Assembly (NCBI GenBank): GCA_021234155.1
Contig: JAJEKV010000677.1
Coordinates: 55,373-119,372, forward strand
Direction: 5' to 3'
Source of the DNA: Isoetes taiwanensis
Taxonomy: Eukaryota > Streptophyta > Lycopodiopsida > Isoetales > Isoetaceae
DNA length: 64,000 nt
This document shows positions 1 through 11,090 of the stretch, piece after piece. Below the pieces are notes generated by a model, which ran no database searches, had not been told where the DNA came from, and saw only the letters and a list, made by a program, of their open reading frames with translations. The position numbers and the translations under genes are program-made. Positions within the stretch are counted from its first letter, which is position 1, and the number at the start of each line of letters is the position of its first letter.

Positions 1-1046
1 TTCTCTAGCAGCATATGATATTGGATGGCTGCATTAACAGCTGTTAGTATTATTACGAGGAATAGAGCAAGAAAAGGAATTACTTGTAATTGGGATATGC
101 ATCATCATAAAAAACCACTGGAGAGCAATCTGGGTACCCTGGAGGAATAAGCACCTTCAATGGTGATATTACAGCCTGACACCAAAAGGAGTATGAAGAG
201 TTGTTTCTTGAATAAGAACTAAAGTTGGGTAACAAGACTCACCAAATAGAAAGGTTCTGCATTCTGACATAAAGCACTGCTATTTATCTCAATGCCACTG
301 TAACTCAATGTTAATACAACACCTTCTTTTCCTTTTGCAGCTGCATCTTCAGTACCGTCTTCACTTATATCCACAATCGTATCAATAAGACTATCATTTA
401 TGTTTCTGATCTCATCTTGCAAACCGGGGCTAACCTACAATTTCAAAGTTAATCACATTGTCAAAAATTTTGTGAACATTCCATTTCATGCAACCAAATA
501 TCTATTTACCTTAATTCCATGCTGTTTAAACCTTAATGCCAGAAGTCCTTTTGAATCAAAATCCTTTCCATCATGGAGGCTATTCACTACGATTACATGT
601 AAAGCAATGGAATCTAAATGTCTTTTCTTAGAATTCTTAACAGAGTTAGTATCTAGAAAGACTAAATCCCTGACCTGGAGCGTTAACTTTGTAGATGCTG
701 CCAGATCTTGGACAACTGCACCTCTGCAACCACTACCAGACGCAGAAGCAGCAAATTTGTCTGAAAGCCCTATGATTGACTCCATTTCGAGTACAGTTGA
801 TCGCAAAACTTGTGGATTCATAGACTCGACCTGCATAAATTTAACGGCAAGGACACATTAAAGCTACAAGAAATTTGAACATAAACAACAAAATACATAC
901 AAACAACAAAAGGCATCCAAGAAACAAGCACCCATACAGATACACATACAATTTTAAGTAAACGCTCCAGCGGATCAACGGGAATTGTCTCGTCCCAATA
1001 TGATCCATCACTTTCAGGTGTTTGGAAATCGTGAACCATTGAAGAC
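1..1046 (-). CDS. MED15: MED15-like Mediator tail subunit, C-terminal exons (partial)
   Basis: Mediator subunit 15 is a nuclear co-activator that links transcription factors to RNA polymerase II. Five minus-strand exons join cleanly: 1046-950, 830-510, 434-243, 175-84 and 28 leftwards past the edge. Every junction is GT-AG. The first three introns fall between codons and the fourth splits a codon, so frame is kept. The joined protein carries the conserved plant MED15 C-terminal blocks: DPLERLLKIVES, then LIDTIVDISED, then SPLKVLIPPGYPDCSP. Plant MED15 proteins usually exceed 1,000 residues and begin with a KIX domain and Gln-rich stretches. None of that is recognisable to the right of 1046. 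The first exon seen has an acceptor (CAG at 1049-1047) and an ATG at 1039, so this is either a shortened gene starting there or the tail of a gene whose 5' exons were lost or lie beyond a long intron. The introns are only 55-119 bp. Confidence 0.85.
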
Positions 1047-2560
1047 CTGCAATTGAAATGTTGGGACACCGAAGACCAAAAATCTTGGAATATCAACAGC
1101 AAACCTCATTAGATGAACAAGAGAGCAGAACAAGGAGCCAAATCTGCTTGCCTCGCACAAGATCTGAATAAGTGAGCAGAATTCGGCTATGGCGACGATC
1201 AATTTTGGAGACGATACAGCCTTGCAAGATGGTGGATGGAAAATGGATGCCCCGCTGTAATAACATACTTCTAGCCGTTGGATGTCATGCCTTATGATGC
1301 AATCTAGTTGATCACAGCCGTTAATTCTAGCCATGTTACAAAAATGCATATACAGTACAAGCCCGTAATGGTGGAAGCCAGTTTTAGGGAACGTCAAGGA
1401 AAGTTGCTTTGTGTTCTGGTTTATCTTCGAATGGAAGAGCCATGTGGCGATCATTCTATCCCAGAATGACAAACTGCTACAGCATTCTCTCAGGACCTCT
1501 AATCGCAGGTCATCTGCGTTGGATCTGCATCTTCACGAGACTGGGCCGACACATTTTGTTCGAGAGGCCCGGCCGAGCCCTGCTTCTGCCTTGTAAGCTA
1601 ACAGATGAACATAGCAAGATTTAGAGTATGCGTGCTTCTACCTTGCAAGCTCTAATAGAAGAATTCTGATGGATCTCCAGGCATCGCCGAACCCTTGCAA
1701 GCTTTCATAAGTGAAAATAGCCCCGCCGCATGTGATTGGTTATCTCATGCTTTCTTCAATCTTGGATAAAACAGATGAAAACCTATTTAATCAGAAGAAC
1801 TTTCCAAGCTTTTCTTGAAGCCATAGCCTTCCTTCTTTCCTTGACGTCGTGAAATGGATGACATCAACCATTCCCAGGGCCAGCTGGCTATAGCCAGCAG
1901 CCAGTCGCGCCTCCACGGCACTCCTGGTTGCTGGATGTAGCCAGCTGCCCCTATCACATATGGAATGGCCTCCCTCTTAACGTCCTTGGCCTCAGCATTT
2001 AGCTCTAGGGTTTAATCTCAGCCGTTGATCTCTAGATGTTATGTCCAGTAACATTATGTGGCCCAATCGGTTATGACCATAACAAAATGTTATGGCCATA
2101 ACATTTCCTCTGATGCCTGCTGCCGCTGGTGCTCCGCCATAGCCAAGCAAATCCGTCATATGAAAGAGGCGTATTTGTAAGTCCGTCGCCAGTTCGCAGG
2201 TTCTACGGCACCACGGCATCCAGCGAGTTGCAATAGAAGCGAGAGAGTTTCATTGAAGCGAGAGCAAAAGGAATATTCCTCGAAGATTCCCCCTTTTTTT
2301 AAAAAAAAGAGCTAAAATGGGCTAAACTTTTTATTTTTGTCATAAAAATGCATTTTGACTCCCCCAAAATCACTCATTTTTTTGTGCAAAAGAAAATCAA
2401 CTATGTCAAAGTGACACTTTTCCTAACGATTCGAATTTACGAAAGTGTGTTTTTTGCGAAAGCATTGACTAATATAAGTAATGCGTCCTCGCAACATTTT
2501 GTTAGCTTAGATTGTATTCGGAAAGCGTACTTTATGAGTCATTTTTAATGATATAATATT
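1047..2560. other. Non-coding, upstream side of the MED15-like exons
   Basis: No convincing exon is visible on either strand. It holds a 16-bp perfect palindrome at 1883-1898 (GCTGGCTATAGCCAGC) and a 22-bp perfect palindrome at 2085-2106 centred on GGCC. The minus-strand open frame at 1472-1014 ends at the splice acceptor used by the MED15 exon. It could include untranslated leader, but it has no recognisable protein motif. Confidence 0.5.
2085..2106. repeat. 22-bp perfect palindrome
   Basis: The arm AAATGTTATGG is followed immediately by its exact reverse complement, with no spacer. Related GTTATG words lie just upstream at 2038-2075. No function is inferred. Confidence 0.8.
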
Positions 2561-2576
2561 TTTAAAGTACCAAAAA

Positions 2577-2714
2577 TGTATTAGGAATACACTTTTACTA
2601 TTCGAGGATAACGATTAGTGTATTAGGAATACACTTTTTACTTTTCTTGAAAGTCAAAGTGTATTCGAATACACAGTTTTGCTTTCGAAAATCCCAAGTG
2701 TATTAGGAATACAC
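2577..2714. repeat. Cluster of GTGTATT..AATACAC palindromes
   Basis: Four palindromic words lie at about 2577-2592, 2618-2634, 2659-2674 and 2698-2714. Three have the core GTGTATTAGGAATACAC and one is GTGTATTCGAATACAC. A degenerate fifth copy is near 2990-3015. The flanks share ACTTTT and CTTTC words. The same palindrome class recurs at 6988-7088. Confidence 0.8.
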
Positions 2715-2715
2715 A

Positions 2716-5700
2716 TCTGGCATACAAGTTTTGAGACTCAATAGTGATCTTGCTATTTTACGGGTTTAGAATTTTCAATGACCTTGCAATTTTTTTTGTT
2801 TCAATTGAAAATAGTTCTAAATAATGAAGGGATTAACGAAAAAAAAACAAACCAACAACCTTGGGATTTTTTTTCTTTTGTTTTGTGGGGATCTGGGACC
2901 GTGGCCTAAATAATTTTTTATTTTTTTGTTGTTTTGTAGGGGACGGGGATACAGGATATTGGTTCTAAAAGAAAGAGGAAATCTTATTACGGAATACACT
3001 TTGTATTAGGAATAGCATTTGGTTTTCAAGAAACACGGCGATTTTGGTTTTCTTGGAGATTTTCTTTGCAGGGGAGTTAGCTGCCATTTTAGTTTAGTAT
3101 TTGCATTGTATTTAGGTTTGTGCTTTGGTTAGAGAACGATGTTGGCTCGTCGTCTCTTTGTGGGGTGATCGAAATTTTTCCACCAAATAGTCTTGGGTTT
3201 TGGCTCGAAATTTTCTTTGGGCGATTTATCTTTGCTTTCGAAATTATCTTTGGGCGATTTATCTTTGGCCCGATTTTCTTTGGGCGATTTTGCCGTGCGG
3301 AACAAACATAGAGCTTCTAGGTAAGCTCTTGCTTTTGTATTTTTTTCAAAAGACATCAACTGCGGCTAGCGGGCGGAGATATCTCCACGGCTTCCATTCA
3401 TTTCCGGCTTCCATTCGAATAGCAATGAACTTCGCCCGGTCTTTTGATGAGTCGTGACTATATCCTTTAAGTGTTTTTGTGTGCGAGGATAAAATGTCCT
3501 TCCTCTTGATCTCTTAGTGTGGAGAACACGAAGATTATACTACGCAAGTGGCAAAGCGGCAATGCGAATTGTGTAACATGATACGCTCTTGGAAATCTTT
3601 TCTATAATGTGGTTACCTTAGCACGAATTTTGGCTTTAGCTTCTTTTTACAAGCGTACCCTATCAAAGTTTTTCTTATTTCCTTCGTGTAGAATATATAG
3701 CTATCTAGGCTGTTTTTTGAAAGTCTAAAATTCTTGGTATTCTTCCTCTGGAGCTTTTACGATCTACTTAGTGAGTTGATCATTCTCATCAAGGGTTGCT
3801 TTGAAAAGCGGCCTTGAGTACATTACATCTAGGAATCAATGTCATTCACATTTTGTTCTTACTCATCTGAGAATGCTTCTTTGATTAGAGTGGTGGTGTG
3901 GACTGATTGTCGAAGCATGTATGAAGTGGTCTAGTGGACTTTATGATTATGATTTATGATGGACCTTTTCTTGTTGTCGATTGAGGTCAATATGGTGAAT
4001 ATGTGCGGTGAGTGAGGTCAATATGGTGAATATGTGTCAATATGGTCAATATGCTTCCATTCGGCCTTGATTCTACCTCTATCGGAAGAGTTAAGGGTTT
4101 ATCTAGATTTTACTTTGTAGTAGTTTGGGAGAAGCATTGGATAGGTTGTGGAGTATTGTGGCGTGGTAGAAAGTTAAATGGGCTCAAATTATATTTTGTG
4201 TCATTCTAATTACAAAGCGTGAGAAAATTTCAGCGGTGAAAATGCAAAAGCAACTTTCGGGCAACTTTGAAGCATGAACAAGTTTCTAGCGCAACTTTAC
4301 GAGCATGAACAAGTTTCGAGCATGAACAAGTTAAAAGCGAGGCTATTTCACTTTGGTTAGTTTTCATGCAAGTATCTTGTTTATTGAGCGTTAAGTTTGA
4401 TCTTCAAAATAATATGATGACTAAGATATGCTCAAATCTGCGGGGAAGAATGGAGGAAGGGGCTCGGGTTGTTGAGAGTGGATAGCTTTGGACAAGCTAA
4501 AGAGAACATTTTACGCCGCTGCAGACTAGAGGTGCAATGTTGTCATTTTGTGTTGGGACACTCCTAATGTCTTTCTTTTGGTCTCATCCATGATGGGCTT
4601 TCCCCTTCTTTTATCCTTGCCTTACTTGAGATTCAAGCACATGTGGTTGTGTTACGGCTATGGTCCTACAACCGTTGTTTGGCAAGCTTCAAAGTACATT
4701 GTCGTTTTAAAGGAGAACCTTATTCAACAAGATATGAACAAAAAGCTTTGAATGAATGTACATTTTACCTTTGTTGCTTCCCTTGGTTTGGTCTATACTT
4801 GTTACAAAGGAATCTGAGCAATAAATCTTGATCGATTGGACCCCTTTCACGCTTGTGTGAGGAGGTATGTTGTTAGAGAAAGTATGGTTTGTTTTTTTTC
4901 ACGCCTATCTCTTGTTCTCTTTTGCTATCATGAATCGCTTATGCTTAGTTCACATTTGTTTTACAGGTGAAACCAGTATTTAAGTAATTATGATGAGAGT
5001 CAAGCATGGCCTCTTCTTTTGGACAAATATGTTGAGTGGACTCGAAAGATATGATGCAAGTCAATTTTAAAAGAAGATAGAATCAGGAGGGCCTAGCCAA
5101 AACCAAGAAAGAAAAAAACCCATTTCATTGTGTACCCATTTGTTGGTTTGAATTTTGCTGGATACGAAGTTATTACTTCTAATAAAGGGCTGTGGTGGCA
5201 GATATTTTTCTGCTACTTTTAGGTCTGTACAATGGAATGGTTTTCAAAGTTATTTTTGTCCCTTTACTGTGTTATATGTGCAACGTAGTCTTTGCTATTG
5301 TTTAATGTTAATTAAAGAATAACTCTATTTTAGAGTTTTCAAGATATGTAAGATATGACCTATTAATTTAAACAAATGTGTTGGCATACAAAATAAGGCA
5401 TATAAACCCTGAAGTTTCGAAGATCCTGGCAAAACAATGACTAGTAATATAGTGTGCTAATTTCGTTTTGGGTTGGGGGAGGGTTTTGGTGATGGTTTGG
5501 ACCATGATTTTCGTATAGTATTGTATGGAAAACGGTATAATTTGCCATGTGAGAGGAGCTTGGATGCTTATTGCTATTTTGGGTGCTTGGCAACTGCATA
5601 TTTTCATGGTCTTTCTTGGTTGGCATGGTTGGAAAAAGGGAAGAAGCGAATTTCATGGGCGTGGATAAGAAGTGACGGTGGTTTCTATTTGGAGCCCTGG

Positions 5701-6060
5701 TTTTTTTGGATCTGGGCGGCCTGCGGGAGCTCTGTGCATGCAACAGGTTAGGCTTGATTGCCGGATTCGCCATGGATATGCCTGCCTTCAGCCTCGCTTT
5801 CATTCGCATCCGAGAATTCCTGGCATTGCACACACGAATTATGGCGAAGGGTTTGTAGTTGCGAAGGAGACATTGTTGCAGGTCGACAAACTCAAAGTTC
5901 TTGAAGCGGTTGTGCTTCTCTGCTTCTGTTGCGGTTAGCAGGTTTAACAATGGCTCTTTGCGCAATGTTTTGTTAAGCATGGTTTAGAGAGGGCTTCGGT
6001 AGCATCGCTGCTATCTAATAGCCTATTCTGGGCTGAAGCATCGAAGCGCTTATGTTTCTC
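2716..6060. other. AT-rich non-coding stretch with short tandem repeats
   Basis: No coding exon is supported. Short internal repeats are visible: TTTCTTTGGGCGATTT words at 3208-3293, GGTCAATATGGTGAATATGT repeated at 3987-4052, and GAGCATGAACAAGTT words at 4272-4335. Open frames at 4548-4831 and the 179-codon minus frame at 5980-5441 show no recognisable motif and are probably chance. Confidence 0.5.
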
Positions 6061-6257
6061 TCTTGAATGAGGCAAATTGGAAGGGTTCTGGTGAGGCCTT
6101 TGCTTTGGCCTGGAGGTTCGAATCCTCCAACCCTGCTTGTCCTAATTTTTGGCAGTGGTAGAGGATTGATCTGTGGAGGGAGAGGATGCAGTGGTCGCAA
6201 AGGGCCGCTTGAAGCGGAGTCTTCATTCCAACGACTATTTTTTTTTTTTTTTTTTTG
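6061..6257 (+). mobile_element. SINE-like unit with Pol III A and B boxes and poly(T)
   Basis: An A-box-like AGGCAAATTGG lies at 6070-6080. A perfect B box, GGTTCGAATCC, lies at 6115-6125 within a five-pair T-stem (GGAGG..CCTCC). About 110 bp later there is an uninterrupted run of 20 T (6238-6257). Some plant SINE families end in poly(T). The stretch between the boxes cannot fold as a complete tRNA, so a tRNA-derived SINE or SINE fragment fits better than a tRNA gene. No target duplication was identified. Confidence 0.4.
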
Positions 6258-6957
6258 GTTTTGGCTTTTTTATTTTGCTTCTTTCTTTCTTGTGCTTCAA
6301 CCATGTGTTCGATCGACACCATAGGAAGTGGTTTTTTATTTTTGGGTGAAAATCTTAATGGCCATTGATCTGGCACAATACTAGGGATATCCCACAGATC
6401 AATGGCTCTGAATAAAACCTGGAGCAAAACCGATAAAGATAGCAATAAACGAAAACCTGGGAAATAATTGAGTCGAATCCCAGATGAACAATGTATTTTG
6501 AAATAACAATTAGTTTAGACATTGGAATAACGAAGAATATATGTCCAAATGCATATAACCATTACATATGGAAATAACGAAATTGGTTAAACCAACATTG
6601 GAACAACTGAACATTGTGAACATGGTTGAAACGCATTTGGTTATATAGGGAGAGTATTTAACATCAATGTGAACATAGTTGAAATGCATTTGGTCAGACA
6701 GGGATAGTATTTAATATCAACGAGCTTCTTGATTAAACAAGAAATTTGTCTAGACAAATATTAGTGCCAACATTTTTCTTTTGGTAGTAAGGTGGCATTT
6801 ATATGACGACAACGGAGGTGGCTTGGATATGGCAATGAGTGTGGAAAAGACATATCAATGAGGTGGCCAGAAATTGGTGACGTATTTACAATTTTTGCAC
6901 CACGACTTCTAAAATCCATGCACGATGATTTCTTAGAAAACAAAGATGTGTTCCAGT
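6258..6957. other. Non-coding
   Basis: AT-rich. A loose direct repeat is visible (GTGAACATGGTTGAAACGCA near 6616 and a variant near 6670). No gene is supported. Confidence 0.4.
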
Positions 6958-6987
6958 GTTCACGTTTGCTTTCTCAGGAAAGTAAAA

Positions 6988-7088
6988 GTGTATTCCGGAA
7001 TACACTTTTGCTTTCTCTGAAGATCCAAAGTGTATTCTGGAATACACGTTTGTTTTCTAGGAAACCTAAAGTGTATTCCGGAATACAC
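6988..7088. repeat. Tandem array of GTGTATTCCGGAATACAC palindromes
   Basis: Three copies of an 18-bp palindrome occur at 6988-7005, 7030-7047 (CTGG core) and 7071-7088, giving a tandem period of 41-42 bp. Each is flanked by AAA on the left and TTTGCTTTC- or GTTTGTTTTC-like sequence on the right. An incomplete unit precedes them at 6950-6975. The word matches the 2.6-kb cluster, which has an AGG core instead. Confidence 0.85.
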
Positions 7089-7099
7089 TTTTGCTTTCT

Positions 7100-8386
7100 C
7101 TAACGTTTTATGTGTCCTAGTGTTCAATTATCTACTTGCTTATCTTCTTGTTTTTTATTCAGCCAATAGAACGTTAAACATGTTTGATGGAATAACTAAA
7201 CGTGGAGACTTGGGGATGATACCCCGTTTAACGTCCGTCACGAGTGTGTCTTTGATTCGATACACACCAAATTTTGAGGGTGTCAAATTGATATACTGAA
7301 AAAATTTAAAGAAATAGTAATTATTTTTTCTTCTCTATTTTGATGCTTTTGATATCTTACTTTCAGAGATTATGTATTCATGTCTACATTGTGCCATTTT
7401 CAAGGGTGTTTCTTTGCAAAAAACAACCTTATCACTTAATAGGGGCCAAAATGGGTGAAAAAAAAAAACTAAACCTTTTGAAATCCTCAAGTTTATCCAA
7501 AAAAGGCTAATTTTAAGAGCATGGTCTCTTTTTTAAGGGAATCTTTGAAACGGGAGTTCTGCAACACTCCCGTTTCAATTGCAATCTTGTTATTCCGTCT
7601 ACAGTTCTACAGTCGCCATAGCTGTAAATCCGTCGCCATAAATTCGATTTGCCATATAGTAAATCAGCATTTGTAAAATCAGAAATGGCCGCCATATTTT
7701 TGTGTTTCTTTGGCATCGATTTGTGTTGATAGCATCTGCCTCCTCCTGCTGCAGCAGATGCTCTGTTTCAAAGTGTGATGTTTCAAAGCAGATGCTCTGT
7801 TTCCGGCTCTATATCTGGGAGCTCTGTTTAAATCCGGGTCCTTGCTCGTCATTTTTTGTTCCCATTTGAAAAAGAGAAAGAAAAGCGATCTCGGCTCCTT
7901 GCTCGTCATTTGCATGATCCAAGGAGGCAATCTTTTGAGGTTTTATGGCCGTTGAAGATGACGGCCACGGGTTTGGTTGCACATCATTTGCGGGAAAAAA
8001 AAAGCACGACTACCTCTACCATACAGTACGCATACTTAGGCCAACGTTTTTAAGCCGGCAGATCTGCGGCAAATAGATTTGGATTGTTTTATAGGATTGG
8101 GTGAGTTTGGTTCAAATCCCCTAACCTAGCCATAGCCTGCTGCTAAGTTCACCCTGTAATTTTCTGTTCTAAGTTTTCTTGGGCATTGGTTGCAGAGTTC
8201 CTGATTGGTCCTTGGATCAGCACATGAAATAGATCCGACTGTAGCATCCTTCAGATTTTTTTCATTCACATTCTTGCCTTGAGGCATGCTTTGGGATGCT
8301 TCAGGGTCTTGAGGCAGAGACTGTGATATATGTTCTTGCAGCATTAGACGCAACTCCTGCACCACCTGTTCCTTTATGTATCGGTT
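7100..8386. other. Non-coding
   Basis: There is an imperfect direct repeat at 7765-7805 (CAGATGCTCTGTTTC and TTTCAAAG words) and another at 7845-7915 (TTGCTCGTCATTTG). The minus-strand open frame at 8590-8126 overlaps the SDR-like fragment and has no recognisable motif. Confidence 0.4.
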
Positions 8387-8623
8387 ATGGCGGCCCTGTC
8401 TTTCATATTTGGCTCCGCATTGAAGAAATCGAAGAAGGCCCTGCTCATTCCGTCCTTGGAATCGAAGCACGTCTTTATCACTGGCGCTTCTAGCGGTATC
8501 GGCCTCGCCATAGCCAAACAAGCTCTTGAAGAAGGTGCATTTGTCAGTTTTTGTTCCAGAAGCGAAAAGAAACTCAAGAATGCCCTTCATCAGTTTTCTG
8601 AGGATCGGATTTTGATTCTATGA
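8387..8623 (+). pseudogene. Short-chain dehydrogenase N-terminal fragment (3-ketodihydrosphingosine reductase-like)
   Basis: The 78-codon frame contains the SDR cofactor-binding signature. HVFITGASSGIGLAIAKQAL is the first strand of the Rossmann fold plus the TGxxxGIG glycine motif, at about residues 28-47. It continues EEGAFVSFCSRSEKKLKNA, as in an NADPH-dependent SDR. The pattern most resembles plant TSC10/KDSR (3-dehydrosphinganine reductase, sphingolipid synthesis in the ER). The family is normally about 300 residues; here there is no N-terminal membrane segment, no Asn/Ser/Tyr-x-x-x-Lys catalytic part, and a stop soon after the first fold unit. It may be a captured or duplicated first exon, or a first exon whose donor I cannot place. 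The family is clear; the exact enzyme is inferred. Confidence 0.65.
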
Positions 8624-8726
8624 TGCCGGACTCCCTGCTGATTCTGTGATGCCGGGCTCCCAAGCTGGGCCAAACTTGGCTATGGCGGTCAGTCTGCTAA
8701 ATGCCTCGGCCCAGGACGTTAAGGCC

Positions 8727-8880
8727 GATAACGTCCTCCCCTCGGAGTTATGGGCCAGAAAAATGGCCTCGTGGCCATGTGGCCACGAAATTCCTCGGCA
8801 AATGCTTTGCGTGCTCGATTTCGTGGCCACATGGCCACTTCCATTTTATGGCCCATAACTCCTCGGGAGAGGACGTTATC
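8727..8880. repeat. Foldback (inverted repeat) of about 64-bp arms
   Basis: The left arm, 8727-8790, begins GATAACGTCCTC. The right arm, 8817-8880, ends GAGGACGTTATC. They are reverse complements along nearly their whole length, with a few mismatches and about 26 bp of loop. Each arm also contains the palindrome GTGGCCA(C/T)(A/G)TGGCCAC. This could be a small foldback or MITE-like element or the source of a hairpin RNA. Target duplications are not obvious. Confidence 0.8.
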
Positions 8881-9320
8881 TACCCCTTGCTATTCCATAT
8901 AACATCCTGCAGGTGTAGAATTACTCATAAAATCTTCAAAATGTTGAGTAAATCTTCGAAATGCTCGATACATAAAGCTTAGAACTGCGGGTAAAATTGC
9001 TGGAACATAAGGTGAGAGCAAGAAAAGAAGCAGGAGAAGTTCGTCGTAGCATCCAAGAAAATTTCATTAACATTCTTGGGACATGCTATGTAGTATGGCA
9101 GTATTGGAGCATACGACAAATTTCTTCCTAACTAGTTATAGTGCCATTGAAGCATACGCTAGAATTTTCTAATAATTTTTAGCAAGCTTGCATAATCTAA
9201 GAATCTAAGATGCACGATTTCTTGCAATTCTAAGTTGTCCACGTGAACATCCATGTAAACGTCCACAGGGAGGAAATTTCTTGTTTTTTAGCCTTTTGTT
9301 CAAAACAGTAAACAACCTGC
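8881..9320. other. Non-coding
   Basis: AT-rich sequence without recognisable exons or structure, apart from a short repeat of AAATCTTC(G/A)AAATG near 8930-8965. Confidence 0.4.
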
Positions 9321-9324
9321 TGGG

Positions 9325-9727
9325 GAGCTCCGGCGGCGCCGCCAGAGCTCCGCCAAGAAACCTCCAGAAGGTTTTTTTATTTCAGTTGGATCACTCTGGC
9401 TTTCCAGAAGATTTTCTGATTTCAGAAGCTGAAGGTTACGCCTTGCAAAGCTCGGCTATGGAGGTCGGTTGTGTTTTAAACCTCCGTTTATTGTGTTTTC
9501 GGATGCCATGCCTGCGCCATACTAGTTTGTTCCACGGCAAAGCGAGGCTTCCCATGCCATAGCTCCGCCCGCGATGGTTCCGATCATCTTGATGCATGAA
9601 AAGAAGCGTCACAAAACAAAAGAAACAAACAAGCTTGCAAAACAAAGCGCTCCACCCGGCCGGTTCGATGCTCGGCGGCGCCGCCAGCGCTTCGCCAAGA
9701 AACCTCCGAGGAAGGTTTTTTTTGAAA
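9325..9727. repeat. Pair of GC-rich direct repeats, about 55 bp
   Basis: A block running from GGCGGCGCCGCCAG through CGCCAAGAAACCTCC to AAGGTTTTTT occurs at about 9330-9378 and again at 9669-9727. Each copy contains the GGCGGCGCCGCC palindrome. The spacer carries CCATAG words but no supported gene. Confidence 0.7.
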
Positions 9728-10023
9728 GCCATAGCCGGGGAGACTCAGAAGCCGTTGAAAGCCATAGCGGAAGACATAGCCATAGCTCTCCGGAAGCTCT
9801 AAAGCGGATTTTCATCACGATGCCGAAGCCTCGAAGCCGGATTTTCAATCTATTCAAAAGCCATAAAAAGCCTTGCGGAAGCCTTACCCTCAATCACATG
9901 CTGCCCGGGCTGGTGATTTGGGCGGGGAAAAGAACGCCGACCCGTTTGTGGTACTCTGCTCTAGAACAAATTTTTTTAGCCTAGCAAAAATTTCCTCGGT
10001 GGGCCGTTCGTGTGCGCAATTAG

Positions 10024-10127
10024 CAATGGCTCGGGGTTTCTGAAATAAACCCCTGGGCGGCGCTTCATTTTGCCGCCCTTCATGCGGCGGCCGCCGGGGG
10101 GTTTATTTGGAAACCCCTCCCCATTGC
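10024..10127. repeat. Foldback with GGGGTTT..AAACCCC arms
   Basis: The left arm at 10024-10053 (CAATGGCTCGGGGTTTC...AAATAAACCCC) pairs with the right arm at 10097-10127 (GGGGTTTATTT...CCCATTG). The GC-rich loop contains GGCGGCGC- and GCCGCC-type words. It may be a small foldback element. Confidence 0.65.
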
Positions 10128-10585
10128 GGTTTCCTCCATCGTAACCCAAATTTACTTGTTTTATGGCGTGCGAAGTGTTGGCCTCCGGCGTCCAAATAGC
10201 ACAAGAAGAAGATGCACAGGCAGAAGAGGATATGGGGTTGCTTGTTCAGGCATTTTAACGGGGATTCCTTTGGTCTTTAAGCCATGCTGGTTTAAAATTA
10301 TTTACGTCATCATTTCTCGAGTGCCCATCCTATATATATGTATATATATATATTATAAAATTTTAATGTATGTCTGTCTTCAATGATGCCCTAAATTGGA
10401 CGGTTTGGATTCTTTTTGGCCACGTGGCATCATCTTCACCTTTTCTTCCAATTTACCTTTCTTTAGGGTTTCTCCTTGATCGCAGCAGTTGCTTCAGGAG
10501 CTGCTATTCAACGATGGAGCATGCTATACACACTGATGAATCCAAATCTTGGTATTCTTATGCGCTAATAAATCTTGGTATTCTT
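10128..10585. other. Non-coding
   Basis: Contains a TATATATG microsatellite at about 10330-10352. No supported gene. Confidence 0.4.
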
Positions 10586-11090
10586 AGCGAATAGAACTCC
10601 TCTTCTTCATTGTAATACAACCACTATGAAGGAGTCTTCTCAGCTACCAGATCCTTATCGCTCACCACTCATGAGTAACCTATCAAGAAAAATCATAAGA
10701 TGTCACCACTCATTTTGCAAGGTCACAATTAAATAAAATTTATTATGTTTAAATTACATCTTCAATAATGAGTCTTAGCAAAATGGTTAATATGCTCGAA
10801 CTTTCCTTGGTTAGCCTTTGTTCACTTCCAGAATGAGAAATACTCTATCGCCATCCATGGATCCTTAGTCCACACTATTTACCCAACACCATTTAGACAC
10901 CCATGGCCATATACTTTCTTTAAAGTCATTCATTCCTTGTATTCCAAAAGGAGTGGTCCACCTAGAAGATCCGTGTGGGATATAGGCCCTTAAAGCTTAA
11001 CCACAACGTTCCTCAAGTGAGGTTTCACTCTGGGTACCAATGGAATGCAGATGGGCTTTGAACCCTATAGGTCTAACCATCATGCTTCCA
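10586..11090. repeat. Dispersed repeat, copy 1 (with 44,671-45,232)
   Basis: It starts AGCGAATAGAACTCCTC and runs to AACCCTATAGGTCTAACC. Copy 2 at 44,671 has the same start and order but carries about 70 bp more after ATCAAGAAAAAT. Read on the minus strand, 11,190-11,060 has a perfect A-box word (TGGCAGAGTGG) and a B-box-like GGTTCAAAGCC about 105 bp later, which is too far apart for a normal tRNA head. The two copies flank the gypsy remnants, so they may be LTR remnants, but no TG..CA ends were found. Confidence 0.7.

Noticed and set aside
5441-5980. 179-codon minus-strand open frame
   Set aside because: No motif, a composition unlike a conserved protein, and open frames on the other strand over the same interval.
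6061-6135. tRNA gene around GGTTCGAATCC
   Set aside because: A good T-arm and acceptor-like pairing (AGGGTT/AACCCT) exist, but only about 30 bases separate them, too few for D and anticodon arms.
8126-8590. 154-codon minus-strand frame
   Set aside because: Overlaps antisense to the clearly SDR-like frame and shows no motif.
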